64,000 bases of DNA from Ensifer adhaerens. GTDB taxonomy: Bacteria; Pseudomonadota; Alphaproteobacteria; Rhizobiales; Rhizobiaceae. How positions within the stretch are numbered: the first letter of the stretch is position 1; each line of letters starts with the position of its first letter. Below are positions 36,071-44,714 of this stretch, piece after piece. A model generated the notes under the pieces. It made no database searches and was not told where the DNA came from. It was given only the letters and a program-made list of their open reading frames with translations. The stretch spans positions 124,001 through 188,000 of the forward strand of contig NZ_PNFP01000014.1 in NCBI RefSeq assembly GCF_002940685.1, read 5' to 3'. The position numbers and the translations under genes were made by a program.

Positions 36071-36904
36071 TCAATGAACCATCAACACCGGCACTGCCGG
36101 TGTTTCGATCATGGCCTTGGTCACCCCCCCGAACATGCGCTCTCGTACCCGCGAATGGCCGTAGGCGCCCATGACCATCAGGTCGGACGCGGTGTCGATG
36201 GCATGCTGCAAAAGCACCTCGCTGACCTGACGCCCAGCGCTTGGCAGCCTGTCAACAGTGACCTCGATGCCATGCCTTGCAAGGTAGGTCGCGACATCCG
36301 CCCCCGGTTCTTCCCCGTTCCTTGCCGGCGCAGCCTTGGGATCGACAAGCACAACGTTGACGCTGTCGGCGTTCTTCATCATCTCAAGCGCTTCGCGTGC
36401 GGCCCGCGTCGCTTCGATCGTTGAGTTCCATGCAAGCAGGACCTTTTTCGGTGTCAGCGTCACGGATTGGCGGTTGCCAGATAGAAGGACGGGGTGGGCG
36501 GATCGAAAGAGCGCGCCCTCAATGGCGTGCGAGCGAAGCCGCGAACTCGCCTTGAGGCTTGCCCCGATCAAGGTCACGTCGGCGTATCGTGCCCGTTCTC
36601 CGATCTCGTCCTCCACCCACGCTTCTTCGGGGTAGCAGCCGTTGACATCAAACGAGATGCCAAGTGTTTCCAGGGTTGTGCGGGAATTCATCACGGCGTC
36701 GCCGAGTTTTTCCGTATCGCCAGCGCGCAGGTCAAGCCACGCGACCGACATCGCCGCGTAGTCGCCAAGCGGCACAGGGGCGGCAAGCTTCACAAGAAGA
36801 ACAGACAGATGCGCATCCGCAGCCACGCAAAGATCCGCTGCGGTTCTCAGATCGATATCATAGTTTTCGGCATCGGCAACCAATAGCACAGTCTTGTATG
36901 TCAT
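36071..36904 (-). CDS. Tandem-domain universal stress protein
   Basis: A 277-residue protein of two UspA-like halves. The second half has the complete signature GAYGHSRVRERMFGGVTKAM, while the first lacks the Gly-rich loop. It is a paralogue of the usp genes at 52021 and 59568, which share GAYGHS. Start chosen at ATG 36904 (MTYKTVLLVADAEN); the frame extends to 36982 through the operator, which argues against the longer start. The operator at 36969-36982 is centred 71 nt upstream. Monocistronic, ending at the bidirectional terminator. Confidence 0.92.
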   Translation of the reverse strand: MTYKTVLLVADAENYDIDLRTAADLCVAADAHLSVLLVKLAAPVPLGDYAAMSVAWLDLRAGDTEKLGDAVMNSRTTLETLGISFDVNGCYPEEAWVEDEIGERARYADVTLIGASLKASSRLRSHAIEGALFRSAHPVLLSGNRQSVTLTPKKVLLAWNSTIEATRAAREALEMMKNADSVNVVLVDPKAAPARNGEEPGADVATYLARHGIEVTVDRLPSAGRQVSEVLLQHAIDTASDLMVMGAYGHSRVRERMFGGVTKAMIETPAVPVLMVH

Positions 36905-36968
36905 CGCTCCATCTCCCGAATTGACGTTTGGGCTCCTGTTCAATCTACGCACAGCGCGGCAAACGGCA

Positions 36969-36982
36969 TTGACGGCAATCAA
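36969..36982. promoter_or_regulatory. FixK/FNR-type operator (TTGACGGCAATCAA)
   Basis: Centred 71 nt upstream of the tandem universal stress protein start at 36904. One of two sites with the ATCAA half-site. Confidence 0.85.
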
Positions 36983-37129
36983 AGATCATCCTCAGGTGTC
37001 GGCTGGAGTGATCGTCGATGGAGAAGCCGAACCCCACAGTTTCGCCGCCTTGGCGTTTTCACGGATGTACGTGCACCGACCTCGCATTCGCTCGATGCAC
37101 CGCAATTGTCCTCGATGCCATTGAGCGCA

Positions 37130-39025
37130 TCAATCGAGCAATTCTCGCAGGCGTTTTGAGAGTTTTTTCGCCGTATAGGGTTTGAGCAGCCAAGAGGCGC
37201 CTTCCGGCAGCCTTTCTTTTGCAAGGCTCGGAGCCGCGTAGCCCGACGTTACGAGTATCTTCATCTCGGGGCGGAATCGTCGAACGTGGTGCGCGAGCTC
37301 GTTGCCTGTCATCCCCCCGGGCATCACCATGTCGGTAAACACCAGAGAGATCTCCGGGTGATCGGCGAGACGCTGAAGGGCTTCAGCCCCCGTCTCGGCC
37401 TCGACGACGCCATAGCCGGCGTCCAAAAGCCGCGCGACCACAATGCGACGGACACGGGCATCGTCCTCGACAACGAGAATAGTCTCATGCCCTTGCGCTA
37501 TCGGCTGCAGGGGCAGATCCTTTGGCTCGCCTGTGCCGTCTGCCTGAGTTTTTTCCTTCGCCGCTGGCAGGAAGAGCCGCACGTTCGTGCCGCGGCCTGG
37601 TTCGCTGTAAAGCTGGACATGACCTCCCGACTGCTTGACGAAACCGTAGACCATGCTGAGGCCGAGGCCGGTACCCGCTCCGGTGACCTTGGTGGTAAAA
37701 AAAGGTTCAAATGCGCGGCGCCTAACATCGTCCGACATGCCGACGCCGGTATCGCTGACGCTGACCAGCACATAGCGTCCCATCCTGGAATCCGGATACA
37801 TGAGGACGTAATCCTGGTCCAGATTCGCCTTCGAGACCTCGATGGAGAGCCGTCCTCCCCCCCGCATTGCATCGCGCGCATTCAATGCGAGGTTCAAAAG
37901 CGCATTCTGAAATTGTGCTACATCGACCAGAACAACATTGTCGGCGCCGCGAACCAAGGTTGACAGCTCCACTGTCTCGCCGAGTGTGCGTCCAAGAAGA
38001 TTTGCGAAGGTCCCGATCAGACCGCCCACGTCGACAAGCTTTGGGGTAAGCGGCTGACGCCGGCCGAAGGCAAGCAGTTGAGCGGTGAGCTTTGCACCAT
38101 CGTCCGCCGCTGCCTGCGCCTCTTGCAAAAGCTCCTTGATGCTCTGATCGTCAAGGCGACTTTCGATCATCTCAAGGTTGCCGGCAATGACAGTCAAAAG
38201 ATTGTTGAAGTCGTGCGCGAGACCGCCGGTGAGTTGACCGATCGCTTCCATCTTTTGTGCCTGACGCAGTTCCTCATCGATGCGATGACGGCTAGTCAAG
38301 TCCCGAATGAAGCCTGTGAAGATCCGCCCTCCGGCGGACCTGGCTTCGCCGACGGACAATTCCATGGGAAATGTCGTGCCGTCCTTGCGCCTGCCGGTCA
38401 CAACGCGACCTATCCCGATGATCCGCCGCTCGCCTGTGCTTAGATAATTGTTGAGGTAGCGATCATGTGCCTCGCGATCGGGAGAGGGCATCAGCATCTT
38501 AACATTCGAGCCGCGGACCTCGTTCTCCTTAAAGCCGAAAAGTCGTTCCGCCGCCGCGCTGAAAGAGGTGATCAGCCCCGTCTCGTCAATCACCACCATC
38601 GCTTCGGGTACGGTGTCGAGGATCGATCTTAGATGGGCTTCTCGCGAGACAAGGTCGGCCTGGGCGTGTTTCAAGTTGGTGATATCGCTGTCAAACCGCA
38701 TGATATGATCGCTTTGACCATTTGGGAGACCGATCCAGAGGCTGGCAACGAAGACCTTGCTTTCATCCTTGCGCTTTTGCGCCAGTTCTCCGGACCATGA
38801 CCCGTGTCGTTGAACCTTCGCGTGGATGTCTTCAATGGGCTCGGAGAATGTGGTGGCAAGCAGGTGATGGATCACTTCACCTCGCGCTTCAGCCTCAGGC
38901 CAACCGTAAAGTCGCTCGCAGCCTCTACTCCAGTGGCTGATCCTTCCGCCGGTCTCATGCACGATCAGGTTCGCGTCCTTGAGGAGACCAACGATTTTCC
39001 CGACTGCAGATTGCGCCATCATCAA
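37130..39025 (-). CDS. fixL: Hybrid FixL-type haem-PAS oxygen-sensor histidine kinase
   Basis: A 631-residue protein. PAS-1 spans about 15-125. PAS-2 (about 130-245) is FixL-like: the haem-binding His is H187 (REAHDRY) and the oxygen-signalling Arg is R207 (IIGIGR), 20 residues apart as in Bradyrhizobium FixL (H200/R220). The DHp His is H271 (GGLAHDFNN), followed by an ATPase domain and a C-terminal receiver with D565 (FTDMVMP). There are no transmembrane helices. This is the hFixL layout of Rhizobium etli and R. leguminosarum plasmids, which lack FixJ. It is 11 bp downstream of the FixK-like gene and so probably co-transcribed. Confidence 0.92.
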   Translation of the reverse strand: MMMAQSAVGKIVGLLKDANLIVHETGGRISHWSRGCERLYGWPEAEARGEVIHHLLATTFSEPIEDIHAKVQRHGSWSGELAQKRKDESKVFVASLWIGLPNGQSDHIMRFDSDITNLKHAQADLVSREAHLRSILDTVPEAMVVIDETGLITSFSAAAERLFGFKENEVRGSNVKMLMPSPDREAHDRYLNNYLSTGERRIIGIGRVVTGRRKDGTTFPMELSVGEARSAGGRIFTGFIRDLTSRHRIDEELRQAQKMEAIGQLTGGLAHDFNNLLTVIAGNLEMIESRLDDQSIKELLQEAQAAADDGAKLTAQLLAFGRRQPLTPKLVDVGGLIGTFANLLGRTLGETVELSTLVRGADNVVLVDVAQFQNALLNLALNARDAMRGGGRLSIEVSKANLDQDYVLMYPDSRMGRYVLVSVSDTGVGMSDDVRRRAFEPFFTTKVTGAGTGLGLSMVYGFVKQSGGHVQLYSEPGRGTNVRLFLPAAKEKTQADGTGEPKDLPLQPIAQGHETILVVEDDARVRRIVVARLLDAGYGVVEAETGAEALQRLADHPEISLVFTDMVMPGGMTGNELAHHVRRFRPEMKILVTSGYAAPSLAKERLPEGASWLLKPYTAKKLSKRLRELLD

Positions 39026-39036
39026 CCGCCACGTTC

Positions 39037-39777
39037 TCAGGCGAAACCAGTTCGCCTAATCCTATTCGACACCGCGACTGGACGAAGATCGCAACCGTCG
39101 CCATCCGCGATCGATTGAAGCATATGTCTTTTTAAGATGATGATCGAGCGCCTGTCGGGCGCAGCGATAATGCCGTTGCTTGCGAATTTCGTTACGGTGC
39201 GAGATACCGTTTCGATGGTCATGTTCAAGTAGTCGGCAATATCAAGCCGGGTCATCGGCAGATCGACGAAGTCCGTCTGCTCGCCGTCCCGGTCTCTCGC
39301 CATAAAAAGCAGGAAATTGGCAACCTTCTCGTCGGCGCTGCGTCGCGAAAGCAACACCGCCTGATCCTGGGCCGCTGTCATTTCGTCGCACAGCTTGGAA
39401 AAGAGCTGGTTTCGCAGGTGCGGCTGGCGCGCCACTTCGTCTTCGAAGCGACGGCGGGGATATCGCCGCAATCTCACCTCGGTTATCGCTTCGACCGTAT
39501 AGAGATAGCGGTCCTTGAGAGAGACGCCCAGGAGATCACCGGGATGCAGGAACCCGACGATGACCCGGCGGCCGTCGGCAAGTAGGCGCAATGCGCGCAG
39601 CATGCCGTCCTCGACCTGAAAAACATAACCGGCATCGTCCCCTTCCCAGAACACCGCCTGACCCGGCGCAGCTTCGATGATCGGCTGAAGACTGAAGACC
39701 GACGATAGATCCGGGGGAGCAAGAGAGCACTCCAGCGCTCCAAGACCGCCGCCGATTGCAACTGATTGAAGGGTCAT
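39037..39777 (-). CDS. fixK: FixK-type CRP/FNR regulator
   Basis: A 246-residue regulator with a cAMP-binding-like beta-roll (about 35-115), a dimer helix and an HTH. The recognition helix [13 protein letters not shown] (E189, S192, R193) is the FNR/FixK type that reads TTGAT-like half-sites. The N-terminal Cys cluster of FNR/FnrN is absent (only C17 in that region), so it should not sense O2 itself; this makes it FixK-like. The K-box at 39867-39882 lies about 97 nt upstream and hFixL follows. It is the likely activator of the 16 operators in this window (inference from matching specificity and proximity). Confidence 0.9.
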   Translation of the reverse strand: MTLQSVAIGGGLGALECSLAPPDLSSVFSLQPIIEAAPGQAVFWEGDDAGYVFQVEDGMLRALRLLADGRRVIVGFLHPGDLLGVSLKDRYLYTVEAITEVRLRRYPRRRFEDEVARQPHLRNQLFSKLCDEMTAAQDQAVLLSRRSADEKVANFLLFMARDRDGEQTDFVDLPMTRLDIADYLNMTIETVSRTVTKFASNGIIAAPDRRSIIILKRHMLQSIADGDGCDLRPVAVSNRIRRTGFA

Positions 39778-39866
39778 CGCGCATCCTCCATCTGACGCTC
39801 AGTATGGAGATTTCAACATGCGTGCGTGAACCGGCATCGACGCGCCTGCAACAATTGGTGCTATAG

Positions 39867-39882
39867 TGTAACTGAATGTAAC
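39867..39882 (-). promoter_or_regulatory. K-box, predicted FxkR-binding site
   Basis: On the minus strand the sequence is GTTACATTCAGTTACA, i.e. two direct GTTACA repeats spaced 4 bp (10-bp period). As I recall, GTTACA-N4-GTTACA is the K-box bound by FxkR upstream of fixK in Rhizobium etli. It lies about 97 nt upstream of the FixK-like gene and 42 nt upstream of the divergent OmpR-type gene, so it could control both. Confidence 0.85.
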
Positions 39883-39916
39883 AGCATGTCGGGGCAGACC
39901 AACTTCGGGGAAGGTT

Positions 39917-40657
39917 ATGGCAAACGCTCGAAACGAGCCGGAACTTGTGCTCGTTGTGGATGACGATCCACGCATAAGGCAGATGTTGTCACGCTATTTC
40001 GAAGGGGAAGGCTATCGGGTCAGTCTTGCCGGCGATGGTCGCGAAATGCGCAACAGGCTCGCGAAGGCCCATGTGGATATCGTTTTGCTCGATCTGGGGC
40101 TCCCGGGAGAGGACGGTCTGTCGCTGGCCCGTGAGCTTCGCGCCCATTCCGATATTCCCATAATCATGCTGACCGGCCGGGACGACGTGGTTGATCGTGT
40201 GGTTGGGCTGGAAATCGGGGCCGATGATTATGTTACGAAGCCATTCCATCTTCGCGAGGTTCTTGCTCGCGTAAGGGGCGCGCTTCGACGTAGGCGTCCT
40301 CCGATTGCATTGATCCCGGACGTTCAAACAAGCGAGACCTTCTGTTTCGAAGGCTTGCGCCTCGACGTTTCCCGCCGTCGGTTGACATCTGACGACGGGT
40401 GCGAGATCGCCTTGACGACAGCCGAGTTCGACATGCTGTGCACGCTCGTGAGGCATGCCGGCCGCGTCCTCAATCGGGATGTGTTGATGGACTTGACGCG
40501 CGGCAGATCGCAAGAGGCCTTCGACCGCGTAATCGACGCACAAATAGCGCGGCTGCGCCGGAAGATCGAAAGAGATCCGCGCCGCCCCGAGCTGATCAAG
40601 TCCGTCCGCGGAGTGGGCTATGTGTTCAGTGCGCGCACCGTGAAGCAGGACGCTTAA
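39917..40657 (+). CDS. fxkR: OmpR-family response regulator, FxkR-like
   Basis: A 246-residue protein with a receiver domain (VDDDPRIRQML; phospho-acceptor D59 in VLLDLGLPGEDG; Lys in YVTKPFH) and a C-terminal OmpR winged helix (AFDRVIDAQIARLRRKIERD, KSVRGVGYVF). It is divergent from the fixK-fixL pair with a K-box between, exactly the arrangement of R. etli fxkR. It probably accepts phosphate from hFixL, replacing FixJ, and activates fixK. GGGGAAGG precedes ATG 39917. Confidence 0.9.
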   Translation: MANARNEPELVLVVDDDPRIRQMLSRYFEGEGYRVSLAGDGREMRNRLAKAHVDIVLLDLGLPGEDGLSLARELRAHSDIPIIMLTGRDDVVDRVVGLEIGADDYVTKPFHLREVLARVRGALRRRRPPIALIPDVQTSETFCFEGLRLDVSRRRLTSDDGCEIALTTAEFDMLCTLVRHAGRVLNRDVLMDLTRGRSQEAFDRVIDAQIARLRRKIERDPRRPELIKSVRGVGYVFSARTVKQDA

Positions 40658-40689
40658 GGCTATCCGTCTCGAATACGCTTACTGAGATT

Positions 40690-41121
40690 TCAACGCAGCG
40701 GTATGATTATTCCGTCGACCCCACCGTCGGCAACCGGCCACCTGTCCGGTGCAAGACTTGCGACATGAATGGCGCCGCAATGCCGATCGAATGCCGCTGC
40801 GCTCAAGTATTCGAGCAGGGCGTCGCAGACGCCGCGCGCATCGCCGGCGGTGGCTACGAGAAAGACCGGCACCGAGAGGTAGCGGCCCAGTCTTTCATGA
40901 TGCCTCACGCGCGATATGGCGATACCCCTGATGTAGCCGAGCGGATCTTCGACAGCCGCAATCTCTTCGACAAAGGGGGAGGGGTGTTTGCGCATGAGAG
41001 TCGCTGCACAGACCTGCTGCCATGCTTCAGGGCCGATCTCGTAGCCCACCGCGACGATCAGGCAATAGGCCCGTTCGACCTGTGTTGCTTTGATTGGGGC
41101 GACGACATAGGCGCAAGCCAT
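40690..41121 (-). CDS. Hypothetical protein, possible GNAT-like fold
   Basis: A 143-residue soluble protein that I cannot assign. Segments such as AVEDPLGYIRGIAISRVRHH, LGRYLSVPVFLVA and GDARGVCDALLEYLSAAAF resemble the strand-helix order of an acetyltransferase, but no clear acetyl-CoA loop is seen. Start chosen at ATG 41121 (MACAYVVAPIKAT) with GGAAGGA upstream; the frame extends to 41274. It is convergent with fxkR and divergent from the OTC-like gene. The operator at 41261 is 146 nt upstream, so it may be part of the regulon. Confidence 0.6.
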   Translation of the reverse strand: MACAYVVAPIKATQVERAYCLIVAVGYEIGPEAWQQVCAATLMRKHPSPFVEEIAAVEDPLGYIRGIAISRVRHHERLGRYLSVPVFLVATAGDARGVCDALLEYLSAAAFDRHCGAIHVASLAPDRWPVADGGVDGIIIPLR

Positions 41122-41260
41122 GATATCCTTCCTGATGAGTGGATCGGATTTGATGAACCCGCCTGGCCCAGAGCTGTGTGCCGTGCGACTGCAGGCTCTC
41201 CGCCGGTACGGGGCACGGCGCACTATGAAGCGAGTTTTCCCGGGAGCCGACGAGCCGTCA

Positions 41261-41274
41261 TTGACGAGCATCAA
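41261..41274. promoter_or_regulatory. FixK/FNR-type operator (TTGACGAGCATCAA)
   Basis: Centred 70 nt upstream of the OTC-like gene (41338) and 146 nt upstream of the divergent hypothetical gene (41121). Confidence 0.85.
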
Positions 41275-41337
41275 TGCCGGCTACGGATATCTGCCTTTTA
41301 TTTGTCTGAAGGAGCGCCCCAATAAGGAGAATGCGCC

Positions 41338-42360
41338 ATGTCGATCGATCTTCGTGGTCGCAGCGTGCTTTCCCTTGACGACCTGACTGCCGAGGAAATC
41401 CACTATCTGCTTCGGCTCGTCGTTGACCTCAAGGAAGAAAAGCGGAGAGGAATCGGGCTCAAGCGACTGAGCACCAGGAACGTCGCGCTTTTATGTGAAC
41501 GAGATTCGATTCACGCGCGCGCCGCCTTTGAAGTCGCAGCCTACGACCAAGGCGCCAATGTGACCTTGATCGGACCATCAACCGGTCACACGCGTTATCG
41601 GGAATCGGTCAAGGACACGGCCCGTTTTCTCGGCCGGCTGTATGATGCAATCGGATATATCGGGCATTCCCAATCCGCCGTCGAAGAGGTCGCCAGATGG
41701 GCGTGTGTGCCCGTCTTGAATGGAATGACCGACACGTCACACCCCACGCAGACATTGGCCGACCTCGTGACGATGCAGGAATGCAGCGACAAGCCTCTTA
41801 ATGACATGATCGTGGCCTTTCTTGGGGATGGACGCAGCAACGTCGCTCGATCCCTGGCAGTAGCTTCCTCGAAACTCGGCATCGATCTTCGCATCGTTTC
41901 ACCAACGAGTTTCTGGCCGGAGGCGCCTTTCATCGAAGGTGTGACATTGGCTGCAAGGGATAGCGGCGGCCGGATAGCGGTACTTGAGCACGTCGGCACC
42001 GGAATTCTCGGGGCAGACTTTGTCTGCACGGCGCCTTGGTTTGGCGAGGGAGACGTGCGTTGGGCCGAGCGTGTGAGGCAGCTCGCGCCCTTTGCCGTCA
42101 GAGAGAATGTGATGGAGGCAACCGACAACCCGCAAACGAAGCTGATGCACAGTCTCCCCGCCTGGCATTGGCGGGAAGATGAGGCGGGAGCCCGTATCGC
42201 CAAGCGTTTCGGCGTCGAATGCATGGAAGTGTGCGACGGTGTCTTTGAATCCAAATCCTCGATCGTCTTCGATCAGGCTGAAAATCGCATGCCTGCAATC
42301 AAGGCGCTTCTTGTGGCTACGCTTGCAGACCGAACGGGTCGATCCCAGCCGCCGGTTTGA
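41338..42360 (+). CDS. Ornithine carbamoyltransferase paralogue with degenerate active site
   Basis: A 340-residue protein that aligns over its whole length with ArgF/ArgI/ArcB (for example FEVAAYDQGANVTLIGPS, VFDQAENRMPAIKALLVATL). The carbamoyl-phosphate motif STRTR is replaced by S57-I-H-A-R61. HPTQ (135-138) is kept. The ornithine-binding D-x-W-x-SMG region reads APWFGEGD, and catalytic HCLP is HSLP (near residue 271). It is therefore unlikely to be a normal OTC; it may use another substrate or be regulatory. GGAG precedes ATG 41338. It is first in a probable operon with the beta-CASP nuclease gene (73-bp gap) under the operator at 41261. Confidence 0.9.
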   Translation: MSIDLRGRSVLSLDDLTAEEIHYLLRLVVDLKEEKRRGIGLKRLSTRNVALLCERDSIHARAAFEVAAYDQGANVTLIGPSTGHTRYRESVKDTARFLGRLYDAIGYIGHSQSAVEEVARWACVPVLNGMTDTSHPTQTLADLVTMQECSDKPLNDMIVAFLGDGRSNVARSLAVASSKLGIDLRIVSPTSFWPEAPFIEGVTLAARDSGGRIAVLEHVGTGILGADFVCTAPWFGEGDVRWAERVRQLAPFAVRENVMEATDNPQTKLMHSLPAWHWREDEAGARIAKRFGVECMEVCDGVFESKSSIVFDQAENRMPAIKALLVATLADRTGRSQPPV

Positions 42361-42433
42361 TCTACAAACTTGCAATTGAACGGAAGACATTTCCAGGGGA
42401 CATGGCCCCGCAACCAGAACAAGGCTTACGCGG

Positions 42434-44029
42434 ATGACTACTCAACCGATCCTTCATTTTCACGGAGCCGCAGGCACCGTCACCGGTTCATGCCAATTGA
42501 TTGAGTTCGGCGAAACGAAAGTTCTGATCGATTGCGGGCTGTTCCAGGGGTCGAAGACAGAGAAGGAACTCAACTATCGTCCGTTCCCCTTCGATGTCGA
42601 CAGCATCGACGCCGTCATCCTGACGCATGCGCATATCGACCACTCAGGCCTCTTGCCGAAGCTCGCGAAACTCGGGTACGACGGTCCGATTTTCGCAACG
42701 CCGGGCACGGCTGATCTGTGCTCCGTCATGCTACCGGACTCTGCCCATATTCAAGAAAGCGAAGTCGATCAGCTCAATCGCCGGAACCTTCGTCGTGGGC
42801 GCCAACCGGTGACCCCAATCTACGACGCCGGCGACGCAGCTGTCGCGGTCACGCTTTTCAGGCAGGTGCCGCTCGGCAAATGGGAGACGGCGGCCGAAGG
42901 GTTGCGGTTTAGGTTCTGGAACGCGGGCCATCTGCTCGGTTCGGCGTCAGTCGAAGTTGAAGTGGACACCACCCCGACGCCCCTTAGATTGCTCTTTTCC
43001 GGGGACATAGGCCCACGACACAAGCTTCTTCAATATGACGCGGTCGCGCCGACGGGCTGGGATTATGTCATTTGTGAAAGCACCTATGGCGACGTCGAGA
43101 GGGAAGATGCAACCGACGAAACCAGACGGCGCATTTTGCGCACGGAAGTTCTGGAGGCGACCCATCCAAACGGCGCCTTGATCGTGCCATCCTTCGCGGT
43201 GGAACGAACCCAGGAGCTCCTCACCGATCTCGTTTACCTGATGGACACCGGCAAGATCGAGAGGTGTCCGATCGTCATCGACTCGCCACTGGCGACACGC
43301 GCCAGCGAAATCTTTCGGCGGCACGCGCGGGAACTGGAGAACGGGGAGCTGCTTGCAAAGGCTCTGCAAGCGAAGAACGTGCGTTTCACCGAGACCCCCG
43401 AGCAATCCAAAGCAATCGATTTCATGAAGGGATTTCATATTGTCATAGCCGCCAGCGGGATGTGCGAGGCCGGTCGGATCAGGCATCGTCTGAAGAACTG
43501 GCTTTGGCGGGACGAGGGAACGGTGCTCCTTGTCGGCTATCAGGCCGCCGGTACCCTGGGACGCATTCTTGAGGACGGGGCCTCTGTGGTGCGCATTCAA
43601 GGCGATGACATTCGCGTGCGCGCGCGCATCAGGAAGCTGGATATCTATAGCGGGCATGCCGATGGTAAGGAGCTTGCGGAATGGGTGCGCGCGCGCGAGC
43701 CGATCGGCGCCGGCGTCTTTCTCGTGCACGGGGAGGATGCGGCTCTTCAAGGGATGAGACAGCGGCTCCAGACGTTCCTGACTGAGGAAAAGGTGGTTCG
43801 TCCCCGCTTGGATGCTTCGTTCCGACTGGAAGCGAGGGGAGCCGTCGAGGTAGTTGAAGGCGTCGCCCCGCCACGCATCGACCCATTTCGCGCGGGCCGG
43901 ACGGACTGGAACAACGATCTGCAGTCGCTCGTGCTCGACTTGCAGGCGGAATTGGCCAAGGCAGCCGACGACAAAGCCCGCGGCGTTGTCATTCGCCGCG
44001 TACGCCGGGCACTGAACGAGGACGCCTGA
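42434..44029 (+). CDS. MBL-fold beta-CASP RNA nuclease (CPSF73-like)
   Basis: A 531-residue metallo-beta-lactamase protein with motif HAHIDHSG (H65, H67, D69, H70), a beta-CASP insertion and a C-terminal RNA-specificity region (IRKLDIYSGHADGKELAEWV). Relatives include CPSF73-like and YSH1-like RNA endonucleases and exonucleases. The N-terminal LHFHGAAGTVTGSCQLIE (AAGxVTGS) is highly typical of the bacterial CPSF-like group. It is probably an RNA-processing enzyme induced under low oxygen as part of the OTC-like operon. GGATG context at 42434; the 193-residue membrane protein follows. Confidence 0.92.
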   Translation: MTTQPILHFHGAAGTVTGSCQLIEFGETKVLIDCGLFQGSKTEKELNYRPFPFDVDSIDAVILTHAHIDHSGLLPKLAKLGYDGPIFATPGTADLCSVMLPDSAHIQESEVDQLNRRNLRRGRQPVTPIYDAGDAAVAVTLFRQVPLGKWETAAEGLRFRFWNAGHLLGSASVEVEVDTTPTPLRLLFSGDIGPRHKLLQYDAVAPTGWDYVICESTYGDVEREDATDETRRRILRTEVLEATHPNGALIVPSFAVERTQELLTDLVYLMDTGKIERCPIVIDSPLATRASEIFRRHARELENGELLAKALQAKNVRFTETPEQSKAIDFMKGFHIVIAASGMCEAGRIRHRLKNWLWRDEGTVLLVGYQAAGTLGRILEDGASVVRIQGDDIRVRARIRKLDIYSGHADGKELAEWVRAREPIGAGVFLVHGEDAALQGMRQRLQTFLTEEKVVRPRLDASFRLEARGAVEVVEGVAPPRIDPFRAGRTDWNNDLQSLVLDLQAELAKAADDKARGVVIRRVRRALNEDA

Positions 44030-44083
44030 GCCGTCGCTCATGCCAGCGACGAAGTGAAATCGACCAGGAGAAGGCACGTTGCG

Positions 44084-44635
44084 TTGGACGAGATATCATC
44101 AGCCGGCGGACTTCATACAATCCGGATCCGCATCGACCAACTGGCTCGGCTTTTCAATTCGCTGGACCCCACACCCTTTCATGAGCGCGATCTGGACAAG
44201 GATGCCGAGCGTTTCATTGTCGATTGGGCTGAGGAGACGCCCGATGATGGACCAATTGCGATTGTCGTGCAGTTGCCTGCCGAAGAAACCGACACGGCGG
44301 TGACGCGTGTTGTCCAGGACGCGATACGATACAATTTTGAAAGCCGCGCCAGGCAAGCCAGCCGCGAGCTACGGCAGCTTTTAAGGGAGGGGCGGCGCGC
44401 CTTGTTCATTGGCGCGCCGATCCTTGCTTTCAGCTTGATTGCAAGTCAGCTCCTGACCAATATTTCGGGTGAGGGCGCGTTCTCGCGTGTTGCCAGCGAA
44501 AGCCTGGTCATCTTCGGTTGGGTGGCAAACTGGAGGGCGCTAGAGATTTTTCTCTACGACTGGTGGCCCATCAGTCGAGGCGGTCGGCTCTATCGTCGTC
44601 TGGCGGCAGCTGACGTGCAGGTGCTCGCCTACTGA
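44084..44635 (+). CDS. Hypothetical protein with two C-terminal membrane helices
   Basis: A 183-residue protein if started at TTG 44084, placed downstream of AGGAGAAGG; a GTG at 44054 would add ten residues. The first 115 residues are soluble and acidic (TPFHERDLDKDAERFIVDWA, then EETPDDG). Two hydrophobic helices follow (ALFIGAPILAFSLIASQLL and SESLVIFGWVANWRALEIFL). The family is not recognised. It closes the OTC-like/beta-CASP cluster on the same strand, 54 bp after the nuclease stop. Confidence 0.7.
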   Translation: MDEISSAGGLHTIRIRIDQLARLFNSLDPTPFHERDLDKDAERFIVDWAEETPDDGPIAIVVQLPAEETDTAVTRVVQDAIRYNFESRARQASRELRQLLREGRRALFIGAPILAFSLIASQLLTNISGEGAFSRVASESLVIFGWVANWRALEIFLYDWWPISRGGRLYRRLAAADVQVLAY

Positions 44636-44648
44636 CATTTGACAATCC

Positions 44649-44662
44649 TTGACGCGCGTCAA
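44649..44662. promoter_or_regulatory. FixK/FNR-type operator (TTGACGCGCGTCAA)
   Basis: A perfect palindrome centred 59 nt upstream of the DegP-like start at 44715 and just after the stop of the preceding gene. Confidence 0.88.
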
Positions 44663-44714
44663 TGCGCCCGCACATACAGATGAGATCCTGACTTCATTAT
44701 CAGGAGTGCAGGAT

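Noticed and set aside
36969-36982. Longer start of the usp gene at 36982
   Set aside because: It would place the operator inside the coding sequence; the ATG at 36904 gives a normal UspA start.
40399-41325. A 308-codon plus-strand frame overlapping the end of fxkR and the hypothetical gene
   Set aside because: Its first part overlaps the OmpR winged helix in another frame, and the rest is antisense to the more protein-like minus-strand gene.
42947-44077. A 376-codon minus-strand frame opposite the beta-CASP nuclease
   Set aside because: It is a shadow of a confidently assigned gene.
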